Source: Deltaproteobacteria bacterium (GTDB taxonomy: Bacteria; Myxococcota; Myxococcia; Myxococcales; 40CM-4-68-19). From it: a DNA stretch of 60,024 bases. A program made the translations under genes and the position numbers. The DNA lies in assembly GCA_005879315.1 (NCBI GenBank), contig VBLC01000051.1, positions 1-60,024 on the forward strand, in the 5' to 3' direction. The notes under the pieces are model-generated. The model saw only the letters and a program-made list of their open reading frames with translations. It was not told where the DNA came from and searched no databases. This document shows, in pieces, positions 51,683 to 60,008 of this stretch (position 1 is its first letter; every line of letters starts with the position of its first letter).

Positions 51683-52357
51683 ATGGCGGCCCAGGCGGTG
51701 CTCTTCGACGTCGACGGCACACTGATCGACTCCGTCGATCTCCACGCGCGAGGCTGGCAAGACGCCTTCGCCCACTTCGGCAAGCGCATCACCTTCGAGG
51801 AGGTGCGCGCGCAGATCGGCAAGGGCGGCGATCAGCTGATGCCCGTCTTCCTCTCGCAAGACGAGCTGGCCCGGATCGGCAGGGAGCTCGAGCGCTATCG
51901 CGCCGAGCTCTACCAGCGCGAGTACTTGAAACGCGTCCGGCCTTCCCCAGGCGTGCGCGAGCTCTTCGAGGAGCTGCTCCGGCGCGGCGTGCGCATCGCG
52001 CTCGCCTCCTCGGCGAAAAGCGAGGAGCTGGAGCTCTACAAGAGGCTCTGCCGGATCGACGATCTCGTCCAGGCCGAGACCAGCGCCGACGACGCCGAGC
52101 GCAGCAAGCCGCACCCCGACATCTTCCAGGCCGCGCTGAAGCGACTTGGAAAGGACGTCGAGCTGCGCCGGACTTTCGTCGTCGGCGACTCGCCTTGGGA
52201 CGCCATCGCGGCGCATCGGCTCGGAGTGCGCGCCATCGGGGTTCTCTGCGGCGGCTTCGCCGAGGCAGACCTGCGGCGCGCCGGCTGCATCGCCATCTAT
52301 CGCGACCCTGAGGATCTGAGGATGCGCCTCGACCAGTCGCCCCTGGCGCTCAGCTGA
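51683..52357 (+). CDS. HAD-family phosphatase (phosphoglycolate-phosphatase-like)
   Basis: A 224-residue HAD hydrolase. Motif I is AVLFDVDGTLIDS with the nucleophile Asp, motif II is IALASSAKSE, and motifs III/IV are KPHPDIFQAAL and FVVGDSPWDAIAAH. A helical cap (about 20-90) fits the beta-PGM/Gph group. I chose ATG 51683; a TTG at 51677 is possible. It lies 9 bases after the methyltransferase and overlaps the alpha/beta hydrolase gene tail to tail by 8 bases. The substrate is unknown. Confidence 0.88.
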   Translation: MAAQAVLFDVDGTLIDSVDLHARGWQDAFAHFGKRITFEEVRAQIGKGGDQLMPVFLSQDELARIGRELERYRAELYQREYLKRVRPSPGVRELFEELLRRGVRIALASSAKSEELELYKRLCRIDDLVQAETSADDAERSKPHPDIFQAALKRLGKDVELRRTFVVGDSPWDAIAAHRLGVRAIGVLCGGFAEADLRRAGCIAIYRDPEDLRMRLDQSPLALS

Positions 52358-52955
52358 ACATCCAGCCGGCCGTGACGCGGGCCAGCTCGGCGATCACCTC
52401 GCCGTCGCTGCGGCCGCTGCGCTTGAGCATGCGAAAGGAATGATCGGCGCCGTCGATGACGTGCAGGGTCGCCCGCGGCAGCTTCTCCACGATGGGCCGC
52501 AAGAGGTCCAGCGAAGCGAGGTCGTCGCGCGTCCCCTGCAAGAAGAGGATCGGCAACTCGACGCGCGCGAGGTGCTCGGCACGGCCGCTCGCCGGCTTGC
52601 GCGGGGCATGGAGGGGAAAGCCGAAGAAGACGATTCCGAGCACGCCGGGCAGCGGCTCGCGCGCTTGCGCCTGCGAGGTCATCCGGCCGCCCATCGACTT
52701 GCCGCCGGCGAAGAGCGGAAGTCCCTCGCCTGCCGCGGCGCGGACCGCCTCGCGCACTCGCGCCTCGAGCACCGGCGCTGGATCGATGCGCTTGTTGCCC
52801 AGCTCCATGTAGGGGAACTCGTACCGGAGCGTCGCAATGCTCTCCGCGGCGAGCGCGGCCGACAGGTTTTCGAGAAAAGGATGCCGCATGCCTGCGCCGG
52901 CGCCGTGGGCGAGAGCGAGCATCGCCCTCGCGCCGGGCGGCTTCAGCAGGATCAC
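52350..52955 (-). CDS. Alpha/beta hydrolase (dienelactone-hydrolase/KANL3-like)
   Basis: A 201-residue alpha/beta hydrolase. The nucleophile elbow is LFAGGKSMGGRMTSQ (GKSMGG), with ALAHGAGAGMRHPFLENLSA for the oxyanion hole, then LPILFLQGTRDDLAS (Asp) and HVIDGADHSFRM (His), so the triad is complete. The substrate is not known. GTG 52955 overlaps the ligD stop by 4 bases, so it is coupled to ligD. Confidence 0.85.
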   Translation of the reverse strand: MILLKPPGARAMLALAHGAGAGMRHPFLENLSAALAAESIATLRYEFPYMELGNKRIDPAPVLEARVREAVRAAAGEGLPLFAGGKSMGGRMTSQAQAREPLPGVLGIVFFGFPLHAPRKPASGRAEHLARVELPILFLQGTRDDLASLDLLRPIVEKLPRATLHVIDGADHSFRMLKRSGRSDGEVIAELARVTAGWMFS

Positions 52956-55459
52956 TTGAGCTTCTCCGCCAGATGGGCCAGCGCGGCCTGCAGATCGGGC
53001 TCCGCCGTCAGGATTGGCGCCAGCGGATCGGCGCGCAGCTTCTTCATCCGCGCCGGAATGGTCTTGATGGTGAACTTCTTCGGATCGAGCTTGTCGTTCA
53101 CCTCGCTCCAGCGCAGCGGCGCCGAAGCGGTCGCGCCCGGCACCGGGCGCGCGCTGAACGGGCCGGCGATCGTCTTGCCGTATCCATTCTGATAGCAATC
53201 GAGATAGACGCGCCCTCTGCGCGAGGGGATGTAGCGCGCGGTGGTGGCGATCTTCTCCTGTCCCCTTTCGACGGTGCGCGCGATCAATTCCGCCAAGGTG
53301 ACCGATTGCGCGTGGGTCAGCTGGCCCCCCAGCGGCAGGAGCACGTGCAGCCCCTTCTGGCCGCTGGTCTTGACGAAATTGGGGAGCCCGATCTCCTCGC
53401 AGAGCTCGTGGATGGCGCGCGCCAGCAGAACGACGTGCTCGAAGGGAGCGGTCTTGGGATCGAGATCGATGATGCACCAGTCGGGATTCTGCGGCCGCGC
53501 CAGACGGCTGGCCCAGAGATGCAGCGGAATGGTGCCGAGATTGATGACGTAGAGCAGCGTGTCGAGGTCTTCGCAGATGAAGAAGTCGATGTCGCGGCCG
53601 CTTCCTGCAAAACCCCGGCTTTGCGGCTTCCGCTCCTCGCGGGTGAAGCCCGGTTCCTCCGGCGCGTAGACGCGCGCGGTGCGGATCCAGGCCGGCACGT
53701 AGTCCGGCGCATCCTTCTGGAAGAAGCTCTTGCCGGCGATGCCGTCGGGATAGCGGGTGAGCACGACCGGCCGATCGGAAAGATAGGGCAAGAGCCAGGG
53801 CGAGACCGCGCGGTAGTAATCGATCAGGTCGCCCTTGCTGTAGCCCTCCTCGGGCCAGAAGATTTTCGCCAGGTTGCTGAAGGGAACTTCGCGCTTCTGC
53901 GGCTGCGCCGGAGCGGGCGGCGCATCGGGCGCCACGCATTCGGCGGGCGTTTTGTCCTGGCGAAACCGCAAGAACGTCGGCTGTCGAAGCAGGCCGTCTT
54001 CGGTGATTTCCTTGTAACGAGCTTCGAGGACCAGCTTCGGCTCGACCCAGGTGTGTCCCGGGCCGCCGGGCAAGGAACCGACGCAGGGCGGCCGCGCGAC
54101 TTTCAGCGGCGCGAGCTGCTCCTGCGCCCAGGTCAGCTCCTTCTCGGCAAAGCCACCGCCCACCCGGCCGACATAGACCAGCTCGCCGTCTCGCTGGACG
54201 GCGACGTGCAACGAACCGAATCCGGAGCGAGAGCCTTCGGGCCGGGTCCAACCCACCACCGCAAAATCTCCCACGCGATCGACGCGGATCTTCTGCCAGT
54301 CGCGAAACCGCCCGGCGCGATAGGGCGACGCCTTGCGCTTCGCGACGATCCCTTCCAGGCCCAGGTCGCGCACGCTGGCGAAGAGCGCGCGGCCCTTTCC
54401 CTCGAGATGATCGACCAGGCGGATGGGACCCAGCGCCGGCACGATCCTGGCGAGCAGCCGCTTGCGCTCGATCAGCGGCAGAGGGCGGAGATCGAAATCC
54501 TCGAAGCCGAGCAAGTCGAAGAGGAAGAGCGTGGCGGGCAGCTCGGCCGCCGCCTGCTCGACATCGCGCGGCGCCGTGAGCAGCGCGCGCTTCTGCAGGC
54601 GCTGGAAGACGGGCCGCCCCGCTTCGTCGAGCACCGCGATCTCGCCGTCGGCGACGAAGCGCTCCACCGGCAAGGCGAGAAGCGCCCGCGCCAGATCGGG
54701 AAAGACCGCGGTCGCATCGGAGCCGCGCCGATAGAAGATGCGGGGCCGCGCGCCGTCGCGCGCGACGATGGCGCGAAAGCCGTCGTACTTGAGCTCGAAG
54801 ATCCAGTCGGGATCGTCGAACGGGTCGGAGCGCGATTCCGCCAGCATCGGCTGCGCCTCTTCGACGGGCCGGCGCGGCGCCTGGAGGCGCTCGAGCTCGC
54901 TGCGGATTTGCGCCAGCCGCTCGTGCCTTTGGGCCAGCTCCTCGACGCGCAGGCCGGAGAGGATCGAAGTGTCCTCGTACGCGCCTCCGCGCCGGACGTG
55001 GGCGTCTTTCGTCTCCTTGATGAGCAGCCAGTCCTTCTTCGTCCGCACCAAAGTCCACATCCCCTTCAACTTGAATCCCTTGAGCTCGAAGAGAAGCTTC
55101 CCTTCCGCCACGCCCTTGCGCGGATCGCCGACCGGCTCCCAACGGCCGCGGTCCCAGACGATCATCGGCCCCGCGCCGTAGTTGCCGTCGGGGATGATCC
55201 CCTCGAAGTCGGCGTACTCGACCGGATGGTCCTCGGTCTGCACCGCCATCCGCTTGTCGGCGGGATCGGGCGACGGTCCGCGGGGCACCGCCCAGGACTT
55301 GAGGACCCCATCCCATTCCAGACGAAGGTCGTAATGCATGCGCGTCGCGGAATGCTTTTGCACGACGAAAACGCCCGGCCGCGCCGCTCCGCCGCCGAAC
55401 GGCTCCGGAGTGCGATCGGGCGACCGCTTGCGGCGGTAGGCGTCGAGGAAGTTGGGCAT
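52952..55459 (-). CDS. ligD: Multifunctional DNA ligase D (NHEJ)
   Basis: An 835-residue LigD in the order phosphoesterase, ligase, polymerase. The 3'-phosphoesterase domain (about 30-180) has VVQKHSATRMHYDLRLEW and IPDGNYGAGPMIVWDRG. The ATP-dependent ligase domain (about 200-500) has the active-site lysine in WIFELKYDGFRAIV and AKRKASPYRAGRFRDWQKI. The polymerase/primase domain (about 530-820) has IFWPEEGYSKGDLIDYYRAV, FFICEDLDTLLYVINLGT and IIDLDPKTAPFEHVVLLARA. It repairs double-strand breaks with Ku. I chose ATG 55459; a start at 55540 would overlap ku. The gap to ku is 28 bases. Confidence 0.95.
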   Translation of the reverse strand: MPNFLDAYRRKRSPDRTPEPFGGGAARPGVFVVQKHSATRMHYDLRLEWDGVLKSWAVPRGPSPDPADKRMAVQTEDHPVEYADFEGIIPDGNYGAGPMIVWDRGRWEPVGDPRKGVAEGKLLFELKGFKLKGMWTLVRTKKDWLLIKETKDAHVRRGGAYEDTSILSGLRVEELAQRHERLAQIRSELERLQAPRRPVEEAQPMLAESRSDPFDDPDWIFELKYDGFRAIVARDGARPRIFYRRGSDATAVFPDLARALLALPVERFVADGEIAVLDEAGRPVFQRLQKRALLTAPRDVEQAAAELPATLFLFDLLGFEDFDLRPLPLIERKRLLARIVPALGPIRLVDHLEGKGRALFASVRDLGLEGIVAKRKASPYRAGRFRDWQKIRVDRVGDFAVVGWTRPEGSRSGFGSLHVAVQRDGELVYVGRVGGGFAEKELTWAQEQLAPLKVARPPCVGSLPGGPGHTWVEPKLVLEARYKEITEDGLLRQPTFLRFRQDKTPAECVAPDAPPAPAQPQKREVPFSNLAKIFWPEEGYSKGDLIDYYRAVSPWLLPYLSDRPVVLTRYPDGIAGKSFFQKDAPDYVPAWIRTARVYAPEEPGFTREERKPQSRGFAGSGRDIDFFICEDLDTLLYVINLGTIPLHLWASRLARPQNPDWCIIDLDPKTAPFEHVVLLARAIHELCEEIGLPNFVKTSGQKGLHVLLPLGGQLTHAQSVTLAELIARTVERGQEKIATTARYIPSRRGRVYLDCYQNGYGKTIAGPFSARPVPGATASAPLRWSEVNDKLDPKKFTIKTIPARMKKLRADPLAPILTAEPDLQAALAHLAEKLK

Positions 55460-55479
55460 TTCCGATTGCAGGTTATCAT
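55452..55479 (+). promoter_or_regulatory. Possible ku promoter
   Basis: TTGGGC (55452-55457), 16 bases, then TATCAT (55474-55479), 8 bases before ATG 55488. On the opposite strand GATAAC lies in the same spot for ligD. The -35 overlaps the ligD start codon, so the two promoters would compete. Confidence 0.4.
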
Positions 55480-55487
55480 CCGGCCCC

Positions 55488-56378
55488 ATGAGCGCTCGGT
55501 CCATTGCCTCGGGGACCATCTCCTTTGGATTGGTCTCCATTCCCGTGAAGCTGTTCTCGGCGGGTCAACCTTCCGCCGCCCTCTCCTTCAACCTGCTGCA
55601 CGCCAAATGCAGCGGCCGGCTCAAGCAGCAGTACATCTGCCCGCGCGACGACAACCAGATCGTCGAGCGCGACCAGATGGTGAAGGGATACGAGTTCGCC
55701 AAGGATCGCTACGTCACCTTCACGCCCGAGGAGCTCAAGTCGCTGGAGGAGAAATCGACGCAGCAGATCGAGATCGCCGAATTCGTGCCCGCCGAGAAGA
55801 TCGACCCGGTCTACTTCGACAAGGCCTATTACCTGGGACCGGAACAGGGCGCCGAGCGCGCGTATCGATTGCTTGCGGAAGCGATGCGCCGCACCGGGCG
55901 CACGGCGCTGGCGCGGTATGCGGCGCGCGGGAAGCAATATCTCGTTCAGCTGCGGCCGCTGCCCGAAGGCGGCCTGGTGATGCAGCAGCTCCTCTATTCC
56001 GACGAAGTGCGGCCCTTCTCGGAAGTGCCCTACGAGCCCGGCGAGGTGAAGGAGCAGGAGCTGGCGCTGGCGCAGCAGATCATCGGGCAGATCGCTACCG
56101 AGGAATTCAAGCCGGAGAAGTACGAGGACGACGTCAAGAAGCGGGTCCAGGAGCAGATCCAGCGCAAGGTCGAGGGGCAGGAAATCCAGATCACCGAGCC
56201 GGCACAACCCCAGACCCAGATCATCGATCTGATGGACGCGCTCAAAGCCTCGCTCGCGGCCAAGGGCCTCGGCGCCGCCAAGCCCGCAGCAGAAGAAGAT
56301 GCGCCGGCGCGCAAGCCCGCCAAGCGCGCGCCCCGATCCGAGCGCGCCGAGGAGAAAAAGGCTTCTTCCAAGAAGTAG
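55488..56378 (+). CDS. ku: Ku DNA end-binding protein (NHEJ)
   Basis: A 296-residue bacterial Ku. The core has ARSIASGTISFGLVSIPVKL, then HAKCSGRLKQQYICPRDDNQ, EIAEFVPAEKIDPVYFDKAY and YLGPEQGAERAYRLLAEAMR, as in Ku proteins that ring DNA ends and recruit LigD. The C-terminus is Lys/Ala-rich and disordered (KPAKRAPRSERAEEKKASSK), as in other Ku proteins that bind DNA with this tail. It is divergent from ligD. ATG 55488 follows TATCAT by 8 bases. Confidence 0.95.
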   Translation: MSARSIASGTISFGLVSIPVKLFSAGQPSAALSFNLLHAKCSGRLKQQYICPRDDNQIVERDQMVKGYEFAKDRYVTFTPEELKSLEEKSTQQIEIAEFVPAEKIDPVYFDKAYYLGPEQGAERAYRLLAEAMRRTGRTALARYAARGKQYLVQLRPLPEGGLVMQQLLYSDEVRPFSEVPYEPGEVKEQELALAQQIIGQIATEEFKPEKYEDDVKKRVQEQIQRKVEGQEIQITEPAQPQTQIIDLMDALKASLAAKGLGAAKPAAEEDAPARKPAKRAPRSERAEEKKASSKK

Positions 56379-56402
56379 GCCTCCGTGCGATCGTTCGCCG
56401 CG

Positions 56403-57203
56403 ATGAGCGGCTACCGGGCGCGCGAGGTGGCGAGGATGCTCGGGCTCTCCCTCGGCCAGGTGCGCGCCTACGTGCGGGCCGGCTTTCTCGAGCCGGCGCG
56501 CGGGCCGCGCGGGGAATTGCGCTTCTCCTTTCAGGACCTGGTGCTCTTGCGCACCGCGCAAGGGCTGGTCTCGGCGCGCATTCCTCCCCGCCGGGTGCGC
56601 AGCGCGCTGCGCAGGCTCAAGGAGCAACTGCCCGAGGGCCGGCCCCTCCGAGCCGTCCACATCCGCGCCGAGGGCGACCGCATCATCGTCGGCGACGGAG
56701 AGGCGCGCTGGAGCCCCGAGTCGGGCCAGGTGCTCTTCGACTTCGAGGCGCGCGAGCTGGCGCGCAAGGTCGCGCCGCTGCAGCTGCGGAGCGCGTTCGA
56801 GGGCGACGCGAGCGACTGGTACGAGCGCGGCTGCGACCTCGAGGAGACGGCTCCCGACGAGGCCGCCGAAGCATACCGGCGCGCCCTCGAGCTCGATCCC
56901 GATCATGCCGACTCGCACGTCAATCTCGGCCGCCTGCTCCATGAAGCGGGCGATGCGCGCGCCGGGGCCGAGCATTATCGGAACGCCATCGAATTGAGCC
57001 CCGGCCACGGGACTGCGCTGTTCGATCTCGGCGTGGCGCTGGAGGATCTGCGCATGCCGGCGGAGGCCATCCTCGCCTACCGGCTCGCGGCCGAAGCTGG
57101 CTGCGCCGACGCGCACTACAACCTCGCCCATCTCTACGAGGCCCGCGGCGAGCCGGCCGCGGCGCTGCGCCACCTGCGCACCTACCGGAAGCTGGTGCAA
57201 TGA
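56403..57203 (+). CDS. MerR-type DNA-binding protein with TPR repeats
   Basis: A 266-residue protein. The N-terminal helix-turn-helix (about 1-70) reads YRAREVARMLGLSLGQVRAY and FSFQDLVLLRTAQGLVSARI, the MerR winged-helix pattern. TPR repeats fill the C-terminal half (about 140-260; APDEAAEAYRRALELDPDHA, then VNLGRLLHEAGDARAGAEHY). ATG 56403 is preferred; an in-frame GTG at 56385 adds 6 residues. It lies 24 bases after ku. Its stop overlaps the DUF72 start by 4 bases. It may regulate the NHEJ genes; inference. Confidence 0.8.
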   Translation: MSGYRAREVARMLGLSLGQVRAYVRAGFLEPARGPRGELRFSFQDLVLLRTAQGLVSARIPPRRVRSALRRLKEQLPEGRPLRAVHIRAEGDRIIVGDGEARWSPESGQVLFDFEARELARKVAPLQLRSAFEGDASDWYERGCDLEETAPDEAAEAYRRALELDPDHADSHVNLGRLLHEAGDARAGAEHYRNAIELSPGHGTALFDLGVALEDLRMPAEAILAYRLAAEAGCADAHYNLAHLYEARGEPAAALRHLRTYRKLVQ

Positions 57204-57907
57204 GCGTGCTGGTCGGAACCTCTGGCTACAACTACGAGGCCTGGCGCGGCAGCTTCTATCCCGAGGATCTGCCGGCGAAGCGGATGCTCTCGCATTACGC
57301 GCAGCAATTCGACAGCGTCGAGATCAATTACTCATTCTATCGAAAGCCGACTGCCAAGCTCTTGCAGGGCTGGGCCGCGCAGGTGCCGGAGAGATTCCGC
57401 TTCGCGCTCAAGGCCTGGCAGCGCATCACGCACCAGAAGCGGCTGCGCGATTGCGCCGAGCTGGTTTCGGATTTCGCCGACGCCGCCCGTACGCTCGGAC
57501 CGAAGCTCGGGCCGGTGCTCTATCAGCTGCCGCCGAACCTCAAGGCCGACCTGCCGCTCTTGCGCGACTTCCTCAATCAACTGCCGCGCGACCTCAAGGC
57601 CGCCTTCGAATTCCGGCACGAGACATGGTTCAACGAGGAGACTTACGCGGCGCTCCGCGAGGCGGGAGCAGCGCTCTGCGTCGCGGAGAGCGAAGATCTC
57701 GCCACGCCGCCGGTGCGGACGGCGAGCTTCGGATATTTCCGCCTGCGCCGCCTCGACTACGACGAGTCGGCACTGCGCAAGTGGGCGGAGATCGTCAAGG
57801 AGCTCCCCGGCGAGGTCTTCGCCTATTTCAAGCACGAGGATGAGGCCCGCGGCCCCGCTTTCGCAAAGGCCTTCATCCCGCTGGTCAATTCCTCGGATCT
57901 GGGCTGA
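57200..57907 (+). CDS. DUF72 (YecE-like) TIM-barrel protein
   Basis: A 235-residue DUF72 protein. Typical segments are VLVGTSGYNYEAWRGSFYPE, YAQQFDSVEINYSFYRKPT, RFRFALKAWQRITH, FEFRHETWFNEE, and AYFKHEDEARGP at the end. The family has a TIM-barrel fold; its function is unknown, though some are linked to DNA repair or tRNA. It overlaps the MerR-TPR gene by 4 bases. Confidence 0.9.
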   Translation: MSVLVGTSGYNYEAWRGSFYPEDLPAKRMLSHYAQQFDSVEINYSFYRKPTAKLLQGWAAQVPERFRFALKAWQRITHQKRLRDCAELVSDFADAARTLGPKLGPVLYQLPPNLKADLPLLRDFLNQLPRDLKAAFEFRHETWFNEETYAALREAGAALCVAESEDLATPPVRTASFGYFRLRRLDYDESALRKWAEIVKELPGEVFAYFKHEDEARGPAFAKAFIPLVNSSDLG

Positions 57908-57990
57908 TCTCCCTCTGAAGCTTCGTCCTTGTGCGGCTCGAGATGGATGCAACAGCGGTTGCGAAGTAGCGCGTCCGCCATCCCACCTCC

Positions 57991-58023
57991 GAGCGCCTGG
58001 GCGCACCTGAGCGCCTTGGCGCA
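57991..58023. repeat. Short direct repeat of 15 bases in the intergenic region
   Basis: GAGCGCCTGGGCGCA (57991-58005) and GAGCGCCTTGGCGCA (58009-58023) differ by one base and lie 18 bases apart. Each contains the near-palindrome GCGCC-TG-GGCGC. It is in the 199-base gap between the DUF72 gene and the PH-like gene, where nothing else was recognised apart from an AAGGAG ribosome site at the right end. Confidence 0.5.
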
Positions 58024-58106
58024 TCCGCCCCGCGCAAGCGAAACTTCGCTCCGGCGGCAACGGAGCCTCTCGAGCATCCGGCCGCCATCGACGAAAAGGA
58101 GACTCG

Positions 58107-58922
58107 ATGGAACCGCTGCTGCCGCCCGAGGGCGACGTCCTGGCCACGCACGCCGCTACGCTCAGCAGGCGCGTCTCGGCCGCGCTCTTCCTGATCGCGC
58201 CGGGCCTGTTGGCCGGCGCGCTCGCGTTCGTGAGCGACGGCGCGAACGCCGACGCTCGCGCGCCGCTGGCAGCGGTGAGCGCCCTCTTGATCGCCCTGGG
58301 CGCGGCCGCCATCGCCCAGCAGAACAAGTCGAAAGCCATCGTGCGCGCCGATGGAATCGAGCGTTGGGGCCTGCGCGGCAAGCTGTGGGCGCTACGCTGG
58401 AACGAGATGTCGGAGTTGCACTACCGCGTCCTCAAGATCCGGCTCGGCGGCCTGCTCGGGCTCTTGCTCCCCGCGCTCTCCACCAACGTCCACCTGCGCT
58501 TCACCGACCCGAACGGCAGGAAGTCCGCGCTGCCCGTGAACCTCAAGGCGATGGACGTGCTCGCCGAGCGGGTGATCGAGCAGCAGACGACCGCGCACTT
58601 CGCTTCGGCTCGCAACCGGCTCGACGGCGGCGAGGAGTTGTGCTTCGGCAAGTCGATCGCGCTCGACAAGGAGAAGATCTACACCCGCAAGTTCTTCGGC
58701 GGGATGAAGAGCTGCCCGCTCGCCGAGGTGGAGAAGGTCTCGGTGGAGAGCGGCACGCTGCGCATCCGCCAGAAGGGGAAGACGTTCGCCTTCGCGCGAG
58801 TGATGGCCGGAACGATCCCCAACGTACACCTGCTCCTCCGCCTCCTCGACGGGATGCTCGGAGAGAAGAGCGCGATGATGCGGGAGCGGGACTTCGCCGC
58901 TTCGGCATACGTGCACGGCTGA
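58107..58922 (+). CDS. Membrane protein with PH-like domain, hypothetical
   Basis: A 271-residue protein. Two membrane helices at about 22-42 (VSAALFLIAPGLLAGALAFV) and 50-70 (APLAAVSALLIALGAAAIAQ) are followed by soluble beta-rich segments (AIVRADGIERWGLRGKLWAL and IRLGGLLGLLLP), and a second one (LCFGKSIALDKEKIYTRKFF), typical of a bacterial PH-like fold. No named family. ATG 58107 follows AAGGAG. Convergent with the small secreted protein gene. Confidence 0.65.
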   Translation: MEPLLPPEGDVLATHAATLSRRVSAALFLIAPGLLAGALAFVSDGANADARAPLAAVSALLIALGAAAIAQQNKSKAIVRADGIERWGLRGKLWALRWNEMSELHYRVLKIRLGGLLGLLLPALSTNVHLRFTDPNGRKSALPVNLKAMDVLAERVIEQQTTAHFASARNRLDGGEELCFGKSIALDKEKIYTRKFFGGMKSCPLAEVEKVSVESGTLRIRQKGKTFAFARVMAGTIPNVHLLLRLLDGMLGEKSAMMRERDFAASAYVHG

Positions 58923-58944
58923 TCTGCAGACGGTCAGCGCTGGA

Positions 58945-59130
58945 TCACTTCGTCCAGCGCAACTTGCCCTTGTCGTCGGCCTTGCAGGTCAGGGTGGCGC
59001 CTGACTTGTCGGTGGCGGTCTTGCCGCTTTGCTTCTTCGAGCAGAACTGCCCGTCCTTGTGCTTCGAGCCCTTGGCGAAGGCAGGCGCGGCGACGAGAGC
59101 GAAGGCGAGAGCGAGAGCCATTCGGCGCAT
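58945..59130 (-). CDS. Small secreted protein with one cysteine pair
   Basis: A 61-residue protein. Residues 1-19 are a signal peptide ending APAFA. The mature 42 residues are basic with two cysteines (DGQFCSKKQSGK and ATLTCKADDKGK), probably a disulfide-bonded small domain. No family. ATG 59130 follows AGGAGG by 7 bases. Downstream of the TPR gene and perhaps co-transcribed (29 bases). Confidence 0.65.
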   Translation of the reverse strand: MRRMALALAFALVAAPAFAKGSKHKDGQFCSKKQSGKTATDKSGATLTCKADDKGKLRWTK

Positions 59131-59159
59131 GCTGAATCCTCCTGTTGGACGGACAGATA

Positions 59160-60008
59160 TCACTTCTCTTCGGATCCGCCGATCTTCCTGGAGCGCAATT
59201 TCAACTCGGCGATGGAAGCGCGGATCTCCGCGGCGTCCGGCGCGCGCGGCGCGAGCTGCAGATACTTCTGGTACGACTGGAGCGCGAGCGCGTCCTTTCC
59301 CTGCATCGCGTAGGCCATCCCCAGGCCGCGCCAGGCACCGACGATGCCGGGCTCGTTGTCGATGGCGGCCTTGAAGCTCTCCACCGCCTCGTCGACGCGG
59401 TTGCGCTCGAGCGCCGACTCGCCGCGCTTGACCTGCGAGAGAGCGACGGCGTGGATCATCTCGGCCCGGGTCGCTTCCTGATTGCGGCGGCGGAACGGCA
59501 AAGGCGCCGGCGGCGGCTTCGCAGGCGGAGGCGCGGCCTCGGCCACCTTGACCGGGCCGGCATCGACGGCGATCGCCGCGCTGGCGTCGGGAACCGAAGC
59601 GTCGATCGCCGCCGCGGGCGCACCGGCATCGATCGTTTTTTCCTCTCGGGTCACCCCGGCATCGGCCGGTGCAATCGACGCGACCGGAGGCGCCGGAGCG
59701 GCAGTGGCGAGCGGCGGCGATTGCTGCTCGGACCCGGTGCGCTCGAGGCGCAGCGGCACGGGAAGGAAGACCATTGCAGCCGCGCCGACCGCGGCGCCCA
59801 GGAGGCCCATGGCGAGGACCGGCAGCGCGATGGAGGGCCTCTGCCGCGACTTCTCGAGGCGCTCGAGTCCGCTCTCGAAGCGATCGAGCCGCTCCAGCGC
59901 CTGGCGCTGCGTCACGTCGAGCCGCGACAAGGCCTTCCCCGAGAGCGCCAGCTGCGACTCGAGCTGCGTGACCTTCTCGATCACCTTGGCCAGCGCTTCC
60001 TTCTCCAT
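59160..60008 (-). CDS. Membrane-anchored TPR protein
   Basis: A 282-residue protein. An N-terminal coiled coil (about 5-55; LDVTQRQALERLDRFESGLE) is followed by a membrane helix (about 60-82; ALPVLAMGLLGAAVGAAAMV), an Ala/Pro-rich linker (about 85-170), and TPR repeats (about 185-265; ESALERNRVDEAVESFKAAI, then KDALALQSYQKYLQLAP). The ATG at 60008 is 16 bases from the right edge; the frame stays open upstream, so the true start could lie outside the window. Confidence 0.75.
   Translation of the reverse strand: MEKEALAKVIEKVTQLESQLALSGKALSRLDVTQRQALERLDRFESGLERLEKSRQRPSIALPVLAMGLLGAAVGAAAMVFLPVPLRLERTGSEQQSPPLATAAPAPPVASIAPADAGVTREEKTIDAGAPAAAIDASVPDASAAIAVDAGPVKVAEAAPPPAKPPPAPLPFRRRNQEATRAEMIHAVALSQVKRGESALERNRVDEAVESFKAAIDNEPGIVGAWRGLGMAYAMQGKDALALQSYQKYLQLAPRAPDAAEIRASIAELKLRSRKIGGSEEK

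Noticed and set aside
52973-56944. 1300-codon open frame on the plus strand across ligD and ku
   Set aside because: It runs antisense to ligD and out of frame with ku, both of which are certain genes.
57908-58106. Small gene in the 199-base gap before the PH-like gene
   Set aside because: No frame has a start with a ribosome site and plausible codon use; only the 15-base direct repeat stands out.
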